Of a stretch of DNA of 45,339 nucleotides, positions 19,263-29,391 are shown one piece after another (position 1 is the first letter of the stretch; each line of letters opens with the position of its first letter). The notes beneath the pieces are model-generated. The model ran no database searches. It was not told the DNA's origin and saw only the letters and a program-made list of their open reading frames with translations. Both the position numbers and the translations under genes were made by a program. Origin of the DNA: a virus; the IMG/VR virus record IMGVR_UViG_3300044699_000013, positions 1-45,339 of that record, one strand, 5' to 3'.

Positions 19263-20328
19263 TCCAGTAGATTTAGCTAAATTAAAGAGCACTCTGGCAA
19301 CTTCTGGTATCTCACAGAAGAACCAGCCTCTACATCAGATATTATGGACTCTTATTGATTTCTGCCAGAAGAACTTTCAGTCTCAAGCTGCTGATATTGC
19401 TACTAGTTCTTCAGGTGGTGGCAGTGGCGGTGGAGGTTCCAGTACATTAGTAGGTGGTAATCACCCATTAGAACTATATGAGGAACAGTTTGATTCCAGC
19501 TTTCCTATGCCTGGTCCTATGGGACCAAGAGGTTTTACTGGCTTAGCCGGACCTCCTGGATTAGATGGAGACGATGGAATTGATGGAATTGATGGTTTTC
19601 CTGGCTGTTGTGACCCTACTTTAATTGCATCTGTTACTAGTACTGGCACTGTTAACGACTTAGCAATTGGTAGAGCCAGATACGTTTATCTCGATAATGC
19701 TACTGACGTCACTATTACTGGTATTGCAGGTGGAAAAGATGGAGATATCGTTACTTTCATATCAAGAGGCGCAGGCCATGCATTCTTTACTCCACAGGAT
19801 GCTGGTAGTGCGGCTGGCAATAGACTAATTAACTGGGTTACTGTAGGATTTACTCCTATTTGTGCTGCTGTTGGCACTGTTACATATGCCTATGATGGCT
19901 CTGTTTCTAGGTGGAAGATACAAAGACATAATCAAGGAGATTTCATTTCTATTCCATTTGCTAGCTGCACATATGATAGTAACACTGGTGCTTTCTGGAC
20001 AGTCACAGCACCTGATGTTATATCTCAGAAGTATTATCTATTGGGTAAGACCATGTTCGTTCATGTCACTATCAATCCGTCAGTTACTCTGGCTGGTGTA
20101 GGGACTAGACTTAGAATCAACTTTAGTGCTTATGCCACATGGTCCTGGCTAAATACTACTAGAAACTATGCTCGCGTAGTAGATGCCGCAGCCGCACAGG
20201 CTGGTATGATTACACTAGCTGCTGCTACTAATCTTATTCAGTTCTCTCACGATACTGCTGATACTGCATGGGCTGTAGGTGCTGGTAGAGTTATTGATGG
20301 CGCTACTGTAATGGGAATGCTGACTTAA
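19255..20328 (+). CDS. collagen-like tail fibre protein
   Basis: GTG 19255 overlaps the previous stop by eight bases. 357 residues: helical N-terminus (LKSTLATSGISQKNQPLHQI), a Gly/Ser linker, a collagen Gly-X-Y run (GPMGPRGFTGLAGPPGLDGD and DGIDGIDGFPG, residues ~85-122) ending in CC, then a beta C-terminal domain with YVYLDNATDVTITGIAGGKD. The repeat forms a triple helix, so the fibre is trimeric; the C-terminal domain probably contacts the host. Intact frame. Confidence 0.7.
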   Translation: MANPVDLAKLKSTLATSGISQKNQPLHQILWTLIDFCQKNFQSQAADIATSSSGGGSGGGGSSTLVGGNHPLELYEEQFDSSFPMPGPMGPRGFTGLAGPPGLDGDDGIDGIDGFPGCCDPTLIASVTSTGTVNDLAIGRARYVYLDNATDVTITGIAGGKDGDIVTFISRGAGHAFFTPQDAGSAAGNRLINWVTVGFTPICAAVGTVTYAYDGSVSRWKIQRHNQGDFISIPFASCTYDSNTGAFWTVTAPDVISQKYYLLGKTMFVHVTINPSVTLAGVGTRLRINFSAYATWSWLNTTRNYARVVDAAAAQAGMITLAAATNLIQFSHDTADTAWAVGAGRVIDGATVMGMLT

Positions 20329-20337
20329 GGAGAAGAA

Positions 20338-20667
20338 ATGGCAGGAAAAATCGCCAAGAGGATGGCAGGTCCAGCGCAAGTAAGTAATGCTGCTGCTACT
20401 AAATATACCGTCGCTGCAAATCGACGTGGCATCATTAGACATATTCACATTAGTAACCCGAGCGGCTCGATTGTTACGTTTACGATGTCTATTGGCGCTG
20501 ATGCAGCCGGTACTCGCATCTATGATGCTTTCCAAGTTGGCGCTAATACTGTCATTGATGCTTACTGCTATTACGTCTTAGAAGCCGCTGAGATTATCCA
20601 GGCTTTTGCTGGTACAAATAACATTCTGACTTTAACCATTGACGGTGACGAAGAAGTCTTAGCATAA
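20338..20667 (+). CDS. small beta-rich virion protein
   Basis: AAGGAG RBS, ATG 20338, 109 residues, intact. Starts MAGKIAKRMAGPAQ, then YTVAANRRGIIRHIHISNPS and VTFTMSIGADAAGTRIYDAF. This single beta-sandwich pattern (ligand NxSG turn, alternating residues) is common in small phage proteins next to fibres. Stop overlaps the next ATG (TAATGA). Confidence 0.5.
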   Translation: MAGKIAKRMAGPAQVSNAAATKYTVAANRRGIIRHIHISNPSGSIVTFTMSIGADAAGTRIYDAFQVGANTVIDAYCYYVLEAAEIIQAFAGTNNILTLTIDGDEEVLA

Positions 20668-20975
20668 TGACTACTACACGAATGGGCTCCGGGAAGGGCG
20701 GAGCAGAGGTTATATGGCATATTGCAGGTGTAAGATTAAGGATTGTTGGTAGTGGCAATCTTCAGATGTACCTTCGTACTCTTGATAATACTAGATCATT
20801 TACTATGCTTCCTCTTCCTATGGCAGCGACTACAGATAAGGAACCTACTAGATTAGGAAATATAAGATCTCAAAGGACTCAGGTCGAATTTAGAGTTACA
20901 GAGCAGGACGAATGGTTTAGGATTTCTAAATTAGTCGTCTTTGCCAAGGTGTCTGGTACATCTTTGCCAGGTTAA
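20667..20975 (+). CDS. small beta-rich virion protein
   Basis: 102 residues, intact, coupled to the gene before. MTTTRMGSGKGGAEVIWHIA then beta strands VRLRIVGSGNLQMYLRTLDN and EFRVTEQDEWFRISKLVVFA. Probably a fibre- or tail-associated domain protein. Two bases separate it from the endolysin gene. Confidence 0.5.
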   Translation: MTTTRMGSGKGGAEVIWHIAGVRLRIVGSGNLQMYLRTLDNTRSFTMLPLPMAATTDKEPTRLGNIRSQRTQVEFRVTEQDEWFRISKLVVFAKVSGTSLPG

Positions 20976-20977
20976 AC

Positions 20978-21325
20978 ATGACTCTACGTGAGAAACAGTC
21001 TATTTTTGTCTTTCTTATTAGTAAACTAATCACTTTTGCATACGAATCTGGTTATGAGCTGACATTTGGTGAATGCTGGCGCTCTCCTGAAGAAGCTTTA
21101 AGGCTGTCAAATGCTGATAAAGGGATTAAGAACTCACTCCATACAGTTAGATTGGCTATCGATCTACTTTTATTCAAGAATGGGAAGTACCTCACTAAAT
21201 CTACCGACTATCAAGTACTTGGTGAGTGGTGGGAACGCCAATCTACCACTGACTATACCTGCACTTGGGGTGGAAGATTCGGAGATGGTAACCATTTCTC
21301 TATTAGCCACCAAGGAAAGAAGTAA
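20978..21325 (+). CDS. endolysin, M15-type peptidase
   Basis: Cleaves peptide bonds in peptidoglycan for host lysis. 115 residues, about the size of T5-type L-alanyl-D-glutamate endopeptidases. Zinc-ligand pattern visible: SLHTVRLAIDL (HxxxxxxD, residues ~48-58) and GNHFSISH near the end (second His), with EALRLSNADKG before. The Gly often found after the first His is replaced by Thr-Val-Arg. No signal peptide, so it needs a holin; the candidate is the membrane protein at 1951. Confidence 0.7.
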   Translation: MTLREKQSIFVFLISKLITFAYESGYELTFGECWRSPEEALRLSNADKGIKNSLHTVRLAIDLLLFKNGKYLTKSTDYQVLGEWWERQSTTDYTCTWGGRFGDGNHFSISHQGKK

Positions 21326-21726
21326 TGAGAGCTAGAGGATATAGTATTAAGGATGCTGAGGCCGTTAAGGCTGTATTTGATAAGTTCTATTCTGAGGATA
21401 AGACTGGAAAGCTTAATTGCCCTGATTTTATGCGAGACTTTATGTGTGCTTTCGTAGTTAGTGATGATGATAATAGAATAATTACTGCGGGCGGAGTCAG
21501 GACTATTGCTGAAGTCTGTATAGTCACTGACAAAGATAGATCGCCTCGAACGAGAGTAGAGGCTTTGCGAGAGGTTCTTAGGATTTCAGGCTTTGTAGCC
21601 AAAGAGAACCGCTACGCCTATCTTCATGCAATAACTGATGACCCAACATGGGCGCATCATATGCGACAAAACGGGTTTGTAGACCGAGGTGCTGATCTGC
21701 TAATCCATGTTGGAGACATCAAATGA
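21325..21726 (+). CDS. GNAT-like acetyltransferase-fold protein
   Basis: 133 residues, starts in a TAATGA overlap. The order of elements fits a GNAT fold: MCAFVVSDDDNRIITAGGVR (beta hairpin), AEVCIVTDKDRSP, EALREVLRISGFVAKENRYA (helix and strand), HHMRQNGFVDRGADLLIHVG at the end. The usual acetyl-CoA loop Q/RxxGxG/A is not evident, so it may be degenerate. GNAT-like proteins among virion genes are seen in several podoviruses; role unknown. Confidence 0.5.
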   Translation: MRARGYSIKDAEAVKAVFDKFYSEDKTGKLNCPDFMRDFMCAFVVSDDDNRIITAGGVRTIAEVCIVTDKDRSPRTRVEALREVLRISGFVAKENRYAYLHAITDDPTWAHHMRQNGFVDRGADLLIHVGDIK

Positions 21727-22686
21727 GCATTTTTACTAAGGGACGGCTACATCCTTTCAAAGACTTTAAGTCTGACGATAGGAACAGAGTACAGGACACG
21801 ATTGGTCAATTAGACCCTGCGCAGTCTGCGAACGATACTACTCGTCAAGAGATGATCGTTCCAACTACGCAGAATATGTACAATAACTATCTAACTGGTA
21901 GTCAGAACGCCTTCGCCGATTACGGCGATATTATGAATCGCTATCGTGGCCTATCTAATACTATTGGAAACTATGACAAGGTAGATGCTCCTACTATTGG
22001 TTATTCTCGTAGTGGTGAAATGAATAAAGCTATGCAGGGCTTTAGTGAATTCTCCGATACAGGTGGTCTTAATAGTCAGGCTCAGGCCGATTTACGTGCT
22101 CGTGGTATTAGTCCTATTCGTTCTGCCTATGGTAATACAATGCGTGAGTTGGATCGTTCTAAGAGCTTAGGCGGTGCAGGTGGAAGCTCTAATTACATAG
22201 CAGCTAGATCAGCGGCTCAGCGTGAATTACCGCAACAGTTAGCTGATGCTACTCAGAATGTAAATGCTGGTATTGCAGAAATGGTCCAAAAGGGCCGATT
22301 AGCTGGTATGTCTGGCCTTGGTCAATTAGCTACTGCTGATAGCGGGTTTGGTCAAACTGCTCAACTCGCTAATCAAGATGCTACTCTTAAAGCTAGACTC
22401 GCTAATCAATCTGCCGGTCTGTCGGCTAATAATATGAGGCTCGGTGCTCTGTCTGGCATGAGCAATCTCTATAGTGCTAACGCCTGGGCAGGCTCAGACC
22501 TTCGGTAATCAAGTTCTTAATTCTACTCAGAACTGGCTGAATAATAACGCTCAGCAGACTGATATTGCTAAGGCTCGTATTAACGCTCAGCTCGGTAAGA
22601 CTCAGATTCCGACTGGTTTCCAGGCATTCCTTGGTAATGCTAGCAAGATTGGCGATATCGTTGGTGATGCAGCGAGCTACTTCTAA
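21723..22686 (+). CDS. internal virion/ejection-type protein, one frameshift
   Basis: Begins MSIFTKGRLHPFKDFKSDDR. Rich in Gln, Asn, Ala and Gly, helical (TQNMYNNYLTGSQNAFADYG; ANQDATLKARLANQSAGLSA). An indel near 22480 shifts to QAQTFGNQVLNSTQNWLNNN and ends GDAASYF, TAA 22684. About 320 residues. Composition and position after fibres match internal core or ejection proteins that enter the cell with the DNA. Confidence 0.5.
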
Positions 22687-24149
22687 TGCCTATCTTTGAT
22701 GACAACATTCGGCGCATTATGCGTATGCAGAACATAATGGGTAATGGCGCCCCGTTAGGTAATGATCTGCCCGAACAGGGCGGTATTATGGGTAATATGA
22801 GAGGTCCTGGAACTCCAGGTGGTAGTTATGGTAATTCAAGACCTACTGGTAACGTAATGAGTGCTCTGAAGGGTGGTGACTTCAGTTCATCTAAGCGTTA
22901 CTCAATGGGTGGTGAAAATACCTTTGGTACTGGTAGAACTGGCTCTGTTGTAGACCAGAATGATGATAATGACTATGATATCCATACTCGTATGCAGGAA
23001 CTCTATCATCCTAGCAACCAGATTCAGGATAGATACATTAAAGCCCTAGATGAAATGCCTACTAGGAATAAGCCTGGTATTGTTAGGAAGATTGTTGCTA
23101 CTGTTGGAGCCGCTGGCTCTCATGGTAGACAGAATGTAGATAATATCCTGTATGGTCCTTATAATCGCCAGATGGCAGATTGGACTAAGCGTATTGGTCC
23201 TCTGCATGAAGGTGCTGAACTGGAGCGTTCTAACAACACTAACTTACGTGGTATTGCTAGCAGTGTAATTAGCCAGGAAATGGCTGATAGGCGCATCGAT
23301 AGACAGATTCGTAGGGATAGAGTATTAGAAGATCAGGGAACGTCTAGGATTCGTCAAGGTGATGAAAGGATTCACCAAGGCGATGAGCGTATTGCTCAAG
23401 GTAATGCAGCCGGTGTCAGGGCCGATGCTAGATTAAAGATTGCTCAGGATGTAGCTAAGGGTGGTCAGCTTAAGTTAGATGATGCTGGCACCTTACGTAT
23501 GTATTATCGAGATGGCACCTCTAGAGAGGTTGATGGTCAGTTCCTAACTGCTGAAGAGAAGAATGATCTAATTACTCAAAGACAGAAGGATGTCAATGCA
23601 TCCAGACCTGGAGCTACTAGGGATAGAGTTGAGACTGCTGTTGTTGATGATCCTGATAATCCTGGCCATACTATCGCTGTTATTATCAATAAAGATACTG
23701 GTGAGGTTAAGAAGGCTAAGATTACTAAAGAAGGGACTACTGAGAGAGTTCCTGTCACTCCAACCGTTAAGGATAGCTCATTAGAGCAGGGTAGGGGAAT
23801 TACTCAGAAAGCCCAGCAAGTTAAGGCTCAGAACTCTGCTTGGAGCAAGTATATCAAAATCGATAAGCAAGGTAAAGTCTCTATTACTACACCAGGTATC
23901 TTTAGCGGTCCCAGTCAGGGTGATTACGATAAGATTTACCAGTCTATTTATGGTGATACACAGCCTGCACCTGCTCAGAGAACACCTAGTAGAATGGGTG
24001 GTCCTGGACCTGGTGCTCGTAATGGACAGGCTATTCCACCTGAAGGATTTGTTAGGGTTACTGGTCCTAAAGGTGAAAAGGGTAGAATGTCTCTTCAAGA
24101 ATGGAAGTCCAAGGACTGGACAAAAGAAGGTTGGAGGATGACACAATAA
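22686..24149 (+). CDS. internal virion-type protein with RI(H/A)QG repeats
   Basis: 487 residues, intact, coupled by TAATG. N-terminal region MPIFDDNIRRIMRMQN then Gly/Asn-rich; central coiled helix with a tandem RIRQGDERIHQGDERIAQGN repeat (residues ~218-238). The C-terminus has FVRVTGPKGEKGRMSLQEWK. Probably an ejection or core protein. Function not recognised. Confidence 0.5.
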   Translation: MPIFDDNIRRIMRMQNIMGNGAPLGNDLPEQGGIMGNMRGPGTPGGSYGNSRPTGNVMSALKGGDFSSSKRYSMGGENTFGTGRTGSVVDQNDDNDYDIHTRMQELYHPSNQIQDRYIKALDEMPTRNKPGIVRKIVATVGAAGSHGRQNVDNILYGPYNRQMADWTKRIGPLHEGAELERSNNTNLRGIASSVISQEMADRRIDRQIRRDRVLEDQGTSRIRQGDERIHQGDERIAQGNAAGVRADARLKIAQDVAKGGQLKLDDAGTLRMYYRDGTSREVDGQFLTAEEKNDLITQRQKDVNASRPGATRDRVETAVVDDPDNPGHTIAVIINKDTGEVKKAKITKEGTTERVPVTPTVKDSSLEQGRGITQKAQQVKAQNSAWSKYIKIDKQGKVSITTPGIFSGPSQGDYDKIYQSIYGDTQPAPAQRTPSRMGGPGPGARNGQAIPPEGFVRVTGPKGEKGRMSLQEWKSKDWTKEGWRMTQ

Positions 24150-24862
24150 TGCCTGGAATCTTTGAACCTCTTTGGAAGGGTCCACAGAGACTTGCTGATG
24201 ATTTAGCTGGTGCTATTGATCCTCAATATGGTGAAGGCGGCACTATGAAGGGTCTTGCGGCTGGAATGCTGCAGGGCGTTGGTAATGTCGCTTCTGATAT
24301 GACGTCTCCTTTCTCATTAGCTACTAGTGCTATTCCTGTTATGTCTAGGTTAGGTCTTATTGGTAAGGCTGCTGGTGGATTACGTAATGCTCAAACTGCT
24401 ACTCAGGAAGCACTAGCTGCAGAACGAGCAATGAAGCCTGCTATTGGTGGTAATGCTATTTGGGAAGAAACTGCTAATGCTGCTAGACGTGGTGATGAAG
24501 CTGTAGAAGCTGGAATGGCTGGTAAGAGAGTATCTCAAGTTCCTAGACCTAGTGGTACTAATACTGCACCTAAAGTAGCTAAAGAGGGATTCGATCATAG
24601 CATGCTATCACAAGGTGAAATAGGCCATGATGTCTATAAGATTGACTGGCCTGGTAATCCTCTGCATGGTGCTAGGGTAACGGCTGAAGGTCTTAAGAGA
24701 TTAGGTATGGATATACCTCAAGCTGCTGAATCAGCTCAGATGATTGATCCTGGTATCGGTCCTACTAGAGTATCTGCCTTCATGGAACGGCTAGGTAAAA
24801 TGGACGCAGCTAGAAGGCGTTCACAGCGTTTACAGCCTGGTAGATTTAATCCGGATTACTAA
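24149..24862 (+). CDS. hypothetical internal virion protein
   Basis: I start at ATG 24149, inside the TAATG junction; the longer upstream start at 24101 would overlap the previous gene. About 237 residues, Ala/Gly-rich helical (GMLQGVGNVASDMTSPFSLA, GKAAGGLRNAQTATQEALAA), possibly membrane-active as in ejection proteins. The phrase SPFSLATSAIPV parallels SPINLAATALTG in the next gene, hinting at related modules. Confidence 0.5.
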   Translation: MPGIFEPLWKGPQRLADDLAGAIDPQYGEGGTMKGLAAGMLQGVGNVASDMTSPFSLATSAIPVMSRLGLIGKAAGGLRNAQTATQEALAAERAMKPAIGGNAIWEETANAARRGDEAVEAGMAGKRVSQVPRPSGTNTAPKVAKEGFDHSMLSQGEIGHDVYKIDWPGNPLHGARVTAEGLKRLGMDIPQAAESAQMIDPGIGPTRVSAFMERLGKMDAARRRSQRLQPGRFNPDY

Positions 24863-27800
24863 TGCCTGGTCCTCAGTCATTCGTTCCAGATACTTTTGTA
24901 CCTGATGAAGAAGATAAGAAAGGTCCGTCTACATTCGTACCTGAAACATTTCAAGCTGACGAACCTGAACCTAAAGGATTATTAGAAACACTGTGGCATG
25001 CTGCTGCAGATCCATTAACGGATGCCCCCAGCCGATTTGCAAAAGGAGTAGCTAATTGGCTTGACAATCCTATGGATCGTGGTAGTGAAGCTACTCCTAT
25101 TAGATCATTTATCGCCGGTGCTACTGAAGGTGCTGGTGATTTAGTCTCTGGCCTTACTAGTCCTATTAACCTTGCTGCTACTGCATTAACTGGCGGTTCT
25201 AGTGCAGCGGCTAAGGCTGGATTACCTAATGCTGCTAAACTGCTAGGATATGGTGCTAAGGCTGCTCTTGCACCTGTATTAGCTCATGGCGCTATCAATA
25301 CGTTACATCCAGAATCTAGTCTTTCTGATAGAGCTTGGGGCGTAGCTGAAATGGCTGGCGCTGGTGCTGGTATGTTACATACTCCTACAGTCGCAGATAG
25401 AGGACCTAGATTAATACCTGATGAGCCACTAGAGATACCTGCTATTACCCGTGCTGACAGACTATTAGAAGCTCCTAAAGATCCATATATTGCATCTGAT
25501 ACTGGTCAAGTCCAGCGTCGTAGTCTGATTACTCCACAAGAGGAAGCAAGACTGGCTGGATATGATTATGAGTATGATCCTACTGGTCGTATGGTACCTA
25601 AAGGTGAAGAGAGTCTTAGTCCTGCAGATCATGGTGTAGACTTTGGTGAGATTAGAGAACGTGAGAGACTTGCTGGATTAGACTACACAGGTCATGAGCA
25701 GGCAGGTGGTTCGTTCTTAGAATTACCTGACCAGCCTTTAATGGATATTCCAGTTGAAGCAGGAGATACCAGACTTGGCTTCGGTAATGTTAGTAATGCT
25801 GATCTTCCGTATCCTCTTAATATTGCTCCTGAGTCTGTTCGTCCTCGCTCTGTGCAAACGGTTACTAGAGCACTGGCTGGAGATGATTTTGCTAGAGAGG
25901 TTGAGGGATCTACGCCTGTTGAATTTGGCAATGAGATTCCACCAGAAGCTACTCAACAGCCACAAACTATGGATTTACGAGGCGGTACTGCTTCTATTAC
26001 TCCTGACGAGCCTATATTACCATCAGCTCCTAGAACTCCTCCGCATGTAACAGAGCAGGAGATTCCTAAGACTGGTGGATATGAAGATAGGGTTTCTAAC
26101 TTCACGAGGAAGAATATTGATCCTGCTATTCCCGGCGCCAGTGCTGAAGTTGCTCCTATTATTAATGCGCGTAAGAGTACGTTTAGAGACTTTGCGGAAG
26201 GGATGCTTATCTCTGGTGAAAGACAACTGGAGAAGATGGGTCCAGTAGGCCAGGAATTAAGGCGTGTACTTTCAGGAGTCGAATATCAGAAGAGAGAACT
26301 CTTTAATGAGTTTGCTGATCCATTCATAGAGGCTACAAAGAAGCTATCTACCCAAGAGGCTTCTAACTTCGTAGACGTTATGGATGGCAAAGCAGATCCT
26401 ATCTCTCCTAATGTAGCTATTGCAGTAGAGAAGTCTAGAGCTATCACCACTAAGATGGCTGATTACGCTGAAGCTGCTGGTGTAAGAGTTAAGACCGGCA
26501 AAGGCGTAATGCCATTTAAGGGCTTAGATAAGTATTGGCCTCATCGACCTGTTAATCCAGTTGGGAGATCTAACTTTATTGACGAACTAATGAAGCGTAA
26601 TCCATCTCTATCAAGATCACAGGCTGAACGTCTATCTAGGAAGTTCCAGAATGAAAGCGAATTCTTTAACTCTCCTCAGCATAGTCGTATGTTTGGTGAT
26701 TTTGAATATCGTAAAGATCTTAATTCTATGGTTGACCATATGGCAGACATGGCTGATATTATCTCCCGCGCTGAGATACTTGGAGCAGGTGATATTGGAC
26801 AGAAGGGTACTCTTGTTAGTCGTTTAATTGAACAGGCTCCTGACCCTGCTAGAGCGGCTGAATTAGTTCGTACTCACCTACGAGGTGGTATGGATAAGAA
26901 CAGCAGATTCTATCAGGCAGTGAAACAGCTAATAGAGTAGCTACTAAAGTACAGGTATTTAACTAAGCTGGGCATGTTCCCAATCTCTAACCTTAATAAC
27001 CAGTTACAGACTATGCTGCATGGCAATAGGGATCTTTCGCTAGTGCTGTCGCAGATACGATCGCCGGCAGTCCTAACCCTTAAAGCAGTGGCTAAAGAAT
27101 ATGGTACTGTAGGAGTTGGAGAATACCTGTTGAAGTATTATCTGAAGCTGGTAAAAGGCAGGTTCCAGTTGTGGTCCTTTAATTAAGAAAGCAGAGGCTT
27201 TCGCTAGGACTATTGCTACTGGAACTGATAGGAACTGCTAAGACATTATTTAAGGCTGCCTAAGGCTGCGATCAAATGTCTATAAGGCGGCTCCAGAACC
27301 TCCTATTACAGTCAGATGTAACGGAAGTCCTGAAGCAACCTGAACTATCGCCAGAACAGCTCAAATATGCAACGCAGCGTTTTGTGGAACTCGCTCAGCA
27401 GCTTGATATGGAATTAAACTACCACCCGAATGGGTTAATGAGCCCTTATAGCCATACCACTTATCTTTAAGAAGTTCGCCTTCCAAGGCACTAAGTCTGT
27501 ATATGATGCTAATAATGATGAATCCCAAAAGGAAATTCCATTATTTCTCGTAGCGTCGCCTCTGTTGGAGAGCTAACGGGTGACCTGAAATCAGTTGTGT
27601 AATGGTGTAATTCGAGGGTCGGTAGAACCAGATGGAATGTTAAACGCCATAGCATATGAGCTGGGGAATAGACATAACTTTGCTGGTAAGTTGACTGGCC
27701 TAGATTCCCAGGAAGACGATACACAATGGGTGGCAAATCGATTGGCCGCTGATATTCTGCAATCGTGGGGTATTAGGCTTAATAGCAGATATGATGCAAG

Positions 27801-28038
27801 GGGCTCTTGGAGGGAAATCTGCGGGATATGCTGCACTATTTGGCCCGGCAATAGATCAAGCACTGTCGGTCCTGGATTCAGGTACCAAGGCCGTCGGTGA
27901 AATGATCTCTCCACGAGAGGAAGAAACATATCCTGTCTAAAAGGGTTAGGACGTGAAGCATTACGATCTACTCCTGTACTCGGACCTGGATTACAGCGTG
28001 GTTTGCTACCCTATGATGTTCAGGTTGACGAACCTTAA
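24862..28038 (+). CDS. giant internal virion/ejection-type protein, about 1058 aa, frameshifted after 26.9 kb
   Basis: The frame is clean for 692 residues to 26940. N-terminus MPGPQSFVPDTFVPDEEDKK has FVPDTF/FVPETF repeats, then a hydrophobic amphipathic region (VSGLTSPINLAATALTGGSS), a long linker, and from residue ~430 helical domains (FTRKNIDPAIPGASAEVAP, EKSRAITTKMADYAEAAG). After 26930 it continues through several indels (KLGMFPISNLNNQLQTMLHG; VGVGEYLL; LVASPLLESLTGDL; GYAALFGPAIDQALSVLDSG) to PVLGPGLQRGLLPYDVQVDE with TAA 28036. Recalls large polyvalent-type phage proteins (LPD38-like C-terminus) but that match is from memory. Likely injected or core protein. Confidence 0.55.
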
Positions 28039-28339
28039 TTAAGCTTATATCCCTTAGGAACTTCAGCTTCCAGTATAGCATTGTTAGCTTCGTTATTCTC
28101 AATAAACTTACCCTTTATAACCCCTTCTAGGAGCATGTGTGCTCCGTCGATAGGCTATCTTATTAGGGTGGATCCTCAGAGACTCCGATTAAGAACATAC
28201 ACATATCGTCTTTACCAGATGAGCTAAATCCTAATCCTGCATCTACGCAGTACTTAACTAACTGCTGCAAGATTTCATCTGGTACGCTTAGCATTCCTCC
28301 TGCGTTTGACACTCGCTTGCTTGGGTCCTCGTTCTCCAT
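28035..28339 (-). CDS. hypothetical leftward protein, last gene of the leftward module, frameshifted
   Basis: ATG 28339 with AGGAGAG upstream. MENEDPSKRVSNAGGMLSVP then EILQQLVKYCVDAGLGFSSS, shift at ~28165, then LLEGVIKGKFIENNEANNAI and GYKLN with TAA 28035-28037. About 100 residues. Its stop codon overlaps the stop of the convergent structural module on the other strand. Function unknown. Confidence 0.55.
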
Positions 28340-28369
28340 CTGATTCTCTCCTATTCTGACGGCTATCCT

Positions 28370-28857
28370 TCAACCATTAGCGAACAGCATTATCCTCTCA
28401 AGCTGGTCGTTGGGCATATGCATTAGTGTATCACATAGCTCGCCTTCAAACTTACGGCTATCAGCAGAATAGGATCTGATAACGGAAACTGGTCATCATG
28501 AAACATACCAGTACCTTCCTGATGCATCAATACAGAACAGCCCCACATAACAGCGGCTAGATCATCATCATTACGAGTATGGAAACTCATAGTCATACGA
28601 ACAGCGTGCATCAAATCATCACCAATTAGTCCGGCATGTATGTTCTTAGTAAGTGCATCTCTAAAAGCATTCTGATAATTGGTAAGATGATGAATAGTAT
28701 GATTAATAACATCAGAAGTAGGAAGACCCTTCTCCCAGTTACCCTCTCCATATTTAAGAGCACCTCCTTCAGGTACTTGTTGATATCCATAATGACCAGT
28801 ATACCTAAATGCTAACCTATCAATAGCGACCTTAGGAATCAGGTCATATCTATACAT
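28370..28857 (-). CDS. dATP/dGTP diphosphohydrolase-like (DUF5664 type), frameshift near C-terminus
   Basis: Likely removes purine deoxynucleotides from the pool by splitting off phosphate. Motifs: RYDLIPKVAIDRLAFRYTGH, KYGEGNWEKG, INHTIHHLTNYQNAFRDALT, DDLAAVMWGCSVLMHQEG; these match the dATP/dGTP diphosphohydrolase N-terminal family (KYGxxNWxxG, then HH...D). I start at ATG 28857, where MYRYDL begins and which overlaps the upstream stop; longer starts exist at 28953 (good GGAG RBS) and 28983. An indel at ~28475 gives the C-terminus SADSRKFEGELCDTLMHMPN to TGA 28370. Together with MazG (30817) it forms a nucleotide-pool pair. Confidence 0.6.
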
Positions 28858-29026
28858 CCTCTGGCTTCTTTGTGCTCCCGTCTGAAACGTCTGCTTTCCT
28901 GACGATGTAGAGACTGTGGACTGGTTTGCTTGCTGCTGCTCGTTTCTTTCCATGCTCTCTCCGCTCAGAGAAGAATTGTTCAAGCTTATCTAAATCTAAT
29001 GGATCTCCTAGTTCATCTACTACCAT
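28850..29026 (-). CDS. hypothetical 58-aa leftward protein overlapping the previous start
   Basis: ATG 29026: MVVDELGDPLDLDKLEQFFS to KKPEDV, ending TAG inside the ATG of the DUF5664-type gene (ATGTATAG). The overlap suggests coupling. The same protein may extend upstream (DDIPRGVNFSI) after an indel at ~29060. It conflicts with the longer alternative start of the neighbour; both cannot be fully right. Confidence 0.4.
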   Translation of the reverse strand: MVVDELGDPLDLDKLEQFFSERREHGKKRAAASKPVHSLYIVRKADVSDGSTKKPEDV

Positions 29027-29077
29027 GATAGAGAAGTTAACTCCTCTTGGTATATCGTCTAATTAATAGGTTCGTAT

Positions 29078-29253
29078 TTAGTCCCTGTCCAAGTCAGGAT
29101 CGTCGTCTTCCTCATCTTTACCCTTTTTAACTTCGCCCATTGAATTGGCCTTCTGGTCACATCCCCACTTAGGACATCTCCAGTAATGACCATGTTCTGA
29201 GCTAGCTCTTACCATTCTAATATTGTGCTTAGGGCACTCACATCTTCAATCAT
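29078..29253 (-). CDS. small zinc-ribbon protein with acidic tail, one frameshift
   Basis: ATG 29253 overlaps the previous stop. MIED, indel, ECPKHNIRMVRASSEHGHYW then RCPKWGCDQ: Cys/His pairs forming a zinc ribbon. The tail is Lys/Glu/Asp-rich (KKGKDEEDDDPDLDRD). About 58 residues. Probably nucleic-acid binding. Confidence 0.5.
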
Positions 29254-29391
29254 AAATGATCCATTCTATGGATCCCATATTGGGACGGCTAAGTCCTATA
29301 TCTTCAATCTCTCTATCAAATCTGCCCAACTACTAAATACAACTTTTCAGGTTGTGTATTCTGGAACTTTATCCAGTATGACTCTTGTCAC
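29246..29391 (-). CDS. ~48-aa hypothetical, frameshifted
   Basis: GTG 29391 overlaps the upstream stop (GTGA). TRVILDKVPEYTT, shift, RFDREIEDIGLSRPNMGSIE then WIIYD with TGA. Acidic/aromatic, no domain. Confidence 0.35.

Noticed and set aside
23576-24185. Minus-strand ORFs inside the structural genes.
   Set aside because: They mirror the codon pattern of clean + strand genes and have no RBS; treated as shadows.
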